From Mesocentrotus franciscanus (lineage: Eukaryota; Echinodermata; Echinoidea; Camarodonta; Strongylocentrotidae): 64,000 nucleotides of DNA. The notes beneath the pieces are model-generated. The model saw nothing but the letters and a program-made list of their open reading frames with translations, was not told where the DNA came from and did no database searches. Shown here in pieces: positions 57,715-64,000 of this stretch; positions within the stretch are counted from its first letter, which is position 1; each line of letters opens with the position of its first letter. A program made the position numbers and the translations under genes. The stretch lies in contig CP137680.1 in NCBI GenBank assembly GCA_037976565.1, positions 27,732,873-27,796,872 on the forward strand. The letters run 5' to 3'.

Positions 57715-60700
57715 TGTCGCATCGAAATCGGAGAACGTCTCAGAGGATAGTATAATCTAGAGGCCGATATCACCGAGTGTATATTTGATGCTACTCGAGG
57801 AAGACTCCGGGGGCGTCAAGTAGATAGTCAGACATCATCGTCCCCTTCAACATGATAAACCATCGCATTCAAATTCTTTCTATTTATATCAAAATCACAG
57901 GTTTTGGTGCCATTAAGAACGTCATGATGACGCGGTCAAACTCTTCCATGCTCTACGAATGAATATACTCGGAGTGATAAGGGCTTGGATAAAAATCAGA
58001 GATGGAGTTTCGTTTCATGTTACCTCTTATTCTACTCTTTTTCACCGTTACTTTGGGGACCCCGAATCCATGATCCCTAGATATAGCCTCATTAGGCCTA
58101 CATACCGTTTACTAATAAAGACAAATAATTCAGCAAAGGTATCATGCTCTTAGTTTCTATATTAAGGAGTACACGAAGCACGGGGAAATTTTATTTTTAT
58201 CTTTAATACATCATCATGTACGCTGCTCTATTTATATGTATGTAAAAGGGACGAATATCTATTTGCATTAAATAATGTACTTCCCCTGCCTTGTAGATAC
58301 AGCCATCCATCAATCTGTTAAACTGTAAAATGAAAATATCAAATCTCCTTTGGGATTAAATGCTTCCTGTACATTAATGAAATCGAGATCTCAATTAAAC
58401 ATGTTACAGCGACCAGTATACTATATCGAACGCTGATGCAACAATTGTCCTCCACCCTTCCCAATCCAGGCACTTCTACAATTCATGTTGATTGTGTAAG
58501 ATTTTGCACGTGTGCTATGATACATCTTTATTCTGCAAATTCTTGGATGATGAATATTCCTCTCCTGTTTTCTTCCGCCTTTAATTTGATATTTTCCACA
58601 AATTTTCTCTTACAACCTATTGTTGATTTGTCTAATTTTCACCATAAACTTCTTCATAATAATCTCCCCTCCCAAGGAAAGATTGTAAATAAGACAACCT
58701 GGCAATATACATGAACATTTTGTCTGACCTATAGTAAAGACATGATCGCAAATCTACGGGCAGAATACTACACCACAGGGTCCTATCTGGGAAATAAATT
58801 GTATATTGTTTTGATTGCGAGATAACATCAATATCACTTGGATAGTCGATGTCCCACCCTCTTATTGGAAATGATTTTGTCCTGGAAAAAATGATTTATC
58901 ATGACTCATACCGAATGAAAAAGAACCTATAATCCATTATAGTCGCAGTCATCTACCTGCTCGTATATAAGCAATCGCATATCCACAAACGAGCAGGACG
59001 ATAGTCGAAGATCCCATTTATTTGTTCATATTGGTAGCTGAAAAACAAGGCTTCCCAAACCGCAGATATGTTCAAAACAATGCGATTGGAGAAGAGAAAG
59101 AAGAAAATAAATAACATCAAGCCCATTTCTGTTGACAAGTATATTGGCGGAGAAAATGGAGTAGAAAAAATGATTTAGGTACTGGCCTCATCAAGATGAA
59201 TCGTTCGGTAAGAGTAAAATCCACTTGGAAAACCACAACCGACCCACAAGCGTCCTGATTTGTATTCCTTTTCTCCCAATTTGTTCGCGCAAAAAGTCTC
59301 TTAGAATTATCCGGTTTTTCCCCCTGAAGTGTTATGATATGCACTGGATGGCTGAACTTCTTGTTTAACGGGTATATTGGGATCTGTCTTGATTTTAATA
59401 AAAGTTCATTATGCCTTTGAGGTATACATACATAACAAATACCATTTTATGCCAAGGTTGGTGGCTTTATTATGAGGTACAAACTAGCTAAAAACGATTG
59501 AGTATTTTAGGCTCGTCGACTGAAATTGTTTTATTGATTTTTTTTTCCTTTAACAAATTTGAGAAGCAAATAGAAATCTGCCAAGTGAATTATATATTAC
59601 ATCATTTCTGCAATTTTCTATTCTTTTCCACTTCTGGCATTGAACAAAAAATGACAAACTCTGTTGGCAGGTCTGTTGACGTATTGATTAATAATTCTGT
59701 TCTCGCTCGGACGTGCCTACGGAAAACAATATCAACTTACGTGATCGTGCACGGGAAAATTGTCGCAATTTTAATGTCATTTTGTTTGAATTTCATCGAT
59801 GTTACCCAACACGGAATCCATAGATGGATATGACATTATGCCGCATGTGTTTCAGTGTTTTTAGCAGTTTCGTGCGTTTTTTTTTCCTTTCAATTTGAAA
59901 TAGAGAGAAAGATTTCCGACAAGGATTTGTCCTGGGTAAGCAAAGCGATAGATAAGAAAAAATTCAAGGGGAAATTTGAAAATTACAGGGAAATGTGGTA
60001 CAAGAGATGGAAAGAGAGAAGGAATGAAAGAGAGATCAAGCAACAAATGTCATCACAAAGAAGGAAGTGAAGAAAGAGATGTTTTACGTGATATCGTGCA
60101 AATGTTTTTTTTTAATTTGGAGAAAGAACAATAAGAAAATTACAGCGCAACGAAAACAAAGTATTAAAAAAATAAAACAAAAAGAGGAAGAAAAAATCAA
60201 AGAACGAAAGGGTTAATATGGATAAATGATAACAGTAAGTAAAAAGGGAACATGAAAACTAAACCGCAAAAGAAATGTTACAATAAGAAAGAACTAATAT
60301 CAAAACAGTGCAAAGCCAGACAGATGATGCGATCAATAAACCTACAAAGTGCATTCCAATGAATTCGATAAACTATTTATTTCCGTTTAAATGTAATCAT
60401 TATCCGTTTCGTTATATATGTTTACAAACAAATAATGACATTATAACTTAGACCTTCTCATTAAAAAAAATCAGGAAATAATAAGACAAGAACGTGATCA
60501 TCCAATGCATCGTTTTTTGTAGAGCACGACGTTTAAATATGATGCCGACTTCCGATGAAACAAATATATGGAAACAGAACAAGCATATACGAACGAAGCG
60601 GTTCTAGCTAGAAAACGCTCAATTTAAAATACCCTCGGTCAAGAATCTAGTCCAACTTACATCATAAATTTTCTTGCGTTTATCGGAAGAGGAACTTACT

Positions 60701-61933
60701 CCAGCAAATCAGCTTCCCACTTTCCAGATACTATTTCACTAACAGCGGAAGTCATGCATAATGGTATGTATTATCTATTTTTCGCCTGAATTATATCGGC
60801 CGGAAGGCAATCATCGTGCTATCTGTAACAGCTACAGGGTTAAACAAGTTTACACGGAATCAATAGAAGTGAAACTCAATCACCATGTTTTATTGATTCG
60901 ATTTAGCAATACGGCCTTTCCGGTCGGTTAGAAATAGGTTTAGATTCCGTGGTTGGGTATAAATTCAGCTGATCCTTGATGTATAAATTACTAAGTCTGA
61001 ATTCAGACTCCAATGATGTCAATGATGTAAAGTTTTGCTATTTTGCTCTCTTTTTCTTTCCCCAGAATAGATAGCGATTGAAACTTTTAAAAATATGAAG
61101 TTAATTAGGGGGGAAACAACTGTCTTGGGTATCTACACATTATACAACAATTTAAACATATATATTATACATACCGTTAGGACAGATTTGATTGAAAATA
61201 TACTAAACTTCTACTTCAAATAAATATCAATATCAAAAGGCAAATATTACTGTAATGAAGCAATTACGTTTGAATGTATTACTTTATAATTAAATTGTAG
61301 CTATAAACTTTCATGGATTCAGAAAGGATTCATTATAGCTAACCTTGAGCTCTGGTATGGGAATCGTATGTCGAGAGAACATGGCTTTAATTAATTCTGG
61401 ATAGTTTATCCTGCAGTAGATTGATTTTTTTCTGAACAAGTAGAATAAAAACAATCTCACAAAAACTTGCTGGAAATCATCTTCAACAAAAACCACAACT
61501 CTCATTTGCACATAGTGACATGTGTTTATAAGCGCATGGTGTCTGGCCTTCTTACCTTGATTTTCCTATCTTTCTATGCTCATTACTCAGCCCTTATAAA
61601 TTTTCTACCAAAATCATTTGGCACATGTCGCTTATTTGTAATCTTGAACATTCCGTGTAAGTTTTTTTGGATTATGTGAGAATTTATTTTCTATCTTTAC
61701 CAGAACTCAAGGTTATCTTTAAGATAAGATCTAAAATGTCATATTTTCAATAATTATTGTAGAGTAACCTATTTATGAAAGTGAAATGAATAGTAAGGTC
61801 GTGGGTGCCATTAAACAACAATGGAGGCTGTGGGAAGGGGTCGTAGCTTCTTATTTTCCAGTTGTTTTTTCTCCTCTCCATTTTCTCTTTTTTTGCGCTC
61901 TGTATTTGGGGGCACGAGCCCTCGTAGCTACAC
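57715..61933. other. No gene seen
   Basis: AT-rich intergenic DNA with a purine-rich stretch (59920-60340). Open frames at 58436-58714, 59498-59833 and 59855-60070 were examined and show no recognised domains. Confidence 0.45.
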
Positions 61934-62087
61934 CACCTACGGTAAGGGCAAGGTGGAAACGTGTTCATACTCCATGACGACCTTAACTACAACCCTTCTT
62001 GAGAGCAATACACCTACGGTAAGGGCAAGGTGGAAACGTGTTCATACTCCATGACGACCTCAAATACAAGCCTTCTTGAGAGCAATA
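61934..62087 (+). repeat. 77-bp tandem duplication, two units
   Basis: CACCTACGGTAAGGGCAAGG through TTCTTGAGAGCAATA occurs at 61934-62010 and again at 62011-62087 with three substitutions. This is a recent local duplication. Confidence 0.9.
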
Positions 62088-63299
62088 ATTACCATGCAGA
62101 GTAGGTCGATTGATATCTTGTATTAAGGCCAGATGAATTAGGAAATACTATGCGATCGTGTATTAGACAGGAAATCTAAACAAACATCATCTTCATGATT
62201 TATAGATATGATAATAAGAATACCAACAGTCGGAATTTAGTGAAATGAACACTAAGCATTCTAGTCAGTATAAAACCCGAATCGGCTTCAAATCTTTAAA
62301 AATCGCACTAGGGCCTACTGGTCTGACGTCACTATAATTCTGAGCCGATTTAGCTTTTCCTCTTCCAAGGAAGCATGAAATCACTTGGAATTATATATTT
62401 TTAAAATCATAGGCCTATGACTATTAATATCCTTGGTCATAATGATTTTACATGTTTGAATATTCGAATCCGATGCTTTTGCAAAGTCTTACAAAATCAG
62501 ACCGTAGTCAGATCGTGTAGTGTGCGGCAGGCTTCACCTGTCTAGAATAATTCTAAGATTGAACCAGTCCGCATGCCAAAACACAACCTGACAACAAATG
62601 ATTCTTACTCAGAAAGTGTCTCAATTCAAATTAACACCTCTGTGCAGGGTCTCTATTCACTTATGCATTCCAGGTTAGTATCGATCTGCCTAATTGACAT
62701 CGATCTTCGCGCACACCGAAACGATCCATGGACAGTTACGAAGCCAATGCCAGGATCGGGTGTCGGGTGTGATTTTCGGGCAAGGTAAGAAGGGTCATTT
62801 CCGTTTGCCTGCTCCCCGCGCGCGTCACTGCAACTTTAATTACTATGCCGTCTAAATGAATGCGACAGCAGGGCAGAGTGCGACATCTAAACTAAGCTCA
62901 TTAAAGTTATTTTCTTTTCAGTCATTTAATTCACCTAACATACATAGGAGCATAGTTTGTAAGACAACTTTAGTTTAACCCATCTAGGATTTATACTAGG
63001 TATATAAAATACGAAAGTGACGGTTTGTATGTCTTCAATGGAAATGGTTGAGGTATCTATTTTCTTTCAGAACTGTAGAATGGAGCGATGTGCGTGTGCG
63101 TGTGTGCGTGTGTGCATGTGCGTGTTTCCATCAAGATACCTCTTTTTTCAGACACAGTCAGATAATAATTACAATGCGCGATAGGTCCTGAAAAAAATCT
63201 AGTCTCTTGTGCTATTTCTGTTGAAAATGTTTGATGTTTTCCAATACTGATATGTTTGTGATTTTCAGCAGGACTCAATGAAAATTAAAGAAATGAATT
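62088..63299. other. No gene seen
   Basis: Intergenic. Contains a (TG/CG)n run, TGTGCGTGTGCGTGTGTGCG, at 63088-63125. The frame 62573-62788 ends near a donor-like GCAAGGTAAGA (62780-62790) but has no recognised domain. Confidence 0.4.
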
Positions 63300-63378
63300 T
63301 TAACCCATTGCTTACTGGAACTGGATGGTTCCTGTATTAACCCTATGGGAATGAGAGAACTTAGTAGTCAATGGGTTA
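63300..63378 (+). repeat. 80-bp palindrome-ended dispersed repeat, copy 3
   Basis: TTAACCCATTGCTTACTGGA through CCTATGGGAATGAGAGAA to TTAGTAGTCAATGGGTTAG. The terminal 9-10 bp are inverted repeats. Related to 604-683 and 47561-47640, and the best-preserved ends of the three. Confidence 0.6.
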
Positions 63379-63591
63379 GGACCCAGTTTTTCATATGTAG
63401 AACACAATGGATCATTCCGAATAACTTTTAAGCAGTTTCTTTCACTATACCATAGGATGACCTGCACTCGAAATATTTGATACACATATTCATCATCCAT
63501 TGGCAGATACCAACCCGTTTCGTCGTCAAACTTCAATGTGCGCATCTATTTCTACGTCAAGCTGTGCTTTTCGGCACTCGAGTGGTACATG

Positions 63592-63633
63592 ATCACGTGA
63601 TACTACGCATATCCAAAAGGAACGGTCACGTGA
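63592..63633. promoter_or_regulatory. Pair of palindromic E-boxes
   Basis: ATCACGTGA (63592-63600) and GTCACGTGA (63625-63633), both TCACGTGA octamers 33 bp apart in a locally GC-richer segment. TCACGTGA is the preferred site of MITF/TFE/USF-type bHLH-ZIP factors. Without an adjacent gene the regulatory role is only a possibility. Confidence 0.2.
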
Positions 63634-64000
63634 TGCTCGTGACGGCGCCGTCGGTCTCACTTGGTCACGCAGCGCCAAGTCTTAATCAATTGCGACAGCG
63701 GTATGATAGGGAGTTAGGTGCACTTTGATACATTGCAATATAGGGTGATTATATTCCATACTGCAGCAGTAAGCTGTTATGCATCCTTCCTAATCTGGCG
63801 GTAATGACAGGGGTAGAACAGCCGGTGGCAGTTAGCTGGACCTCGCGGCTAATGACACGTAAAATTAACATGTACTATGACACGCTCTTTTGCACGCATC
63901 AAGGTGAGTTTCCCCTGCAATTATGAACACACAATTTGTCTGCAATGCGCCAGAAGGGCGTTAACCCTTTATACAAAGTTATATGAGAATAACGTCCTTC

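Noticed and set aside
62573..62790. Exon ending at a donor-like GCAAG|GTAAGA
   Set aside because: A single good donor is expected by chance. The peptide has no recognised domain and no paired exon was found.

Overview
This is a repeat-rich, AT-rich animal genomic window with one recognisable host gene and no operons, CRISPR arrays or other prokaryotic features. The mix of tRNA-derived SINEs with ATT-repeat tails, RTE-like and CR1/L2-like LINE debris, many small terminal-inverted-repeat elements and long pyrimidine microsatellites suggests a marine deuterostome, most likely an echinoderm (a sea urchin fits best). That assignment rests on pattern recognition, not on a search.

The host gene lies on the minus strand. 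It encodes a rhodopsin-class GPCR that most resembles cholecystokinin/gastrin (sulfakinin) receptors. The first coding exon (38835 down to 38472) carries the N-terminus, TM1, TM2 and the TM3 cysteine. The next exon (5866 down to 5611) carries TM3 with an ERY motif, TM4 and extracellular loop 2. They join through a clean phase-1 junction across an apparent 32.6-kb intron. Exon 2 reads with a one-base frameshift in a four-T run. Exons for TM5 to TM7 were not found and should lie beyond the left edge.

The intron holds two SINEs (7.0-7.8 kb), a LINE fragment (1.6-2.0 kb, in the following intron), several foldback elements, degenerate pyrimidine-rich tandem repeats (17.4-18.2 kb) and a ~105-bp minisatellite (18.3-20.5 kb). 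Sequence 18644-27759 is repeated almost exactly at 28260-37393 across a 500-N gap. Copy 1 stops at the gap inside a LINE that is complete to its 3' end in copy 2. Copy 2 begins at the gap inside the minisatellite. This is the signature of two overlapping contigs, probably two alleles, placed end to end without merging. The real intron is then about 23 kb.

Right of 38.8 kb is sequence upstream of the receptor: a possible promoter-proximal NRF-1-like site, an 80-bp tandem array of tRNA-like SINE heads (40.6-41.0 kb), a palindromic AC/AT/GT microsatellite (43.0 kb), a degenerate ~57-bp tandem repeat (44.5-45.0 kb), a truncated SINE (50 kb), a 1.2-kb TIR element filled by a ~37-bp minisatellite (52.6-53.8 kb), a short MITE (57.6 kb) and small dispersed palindromes. 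I found no second convincing gene and no evidence of an undescribed biological system. The most useful results are the unmerged assembly overlap, the split receptor gene with its frameshift, and several small repeat families defined from copies within the window.
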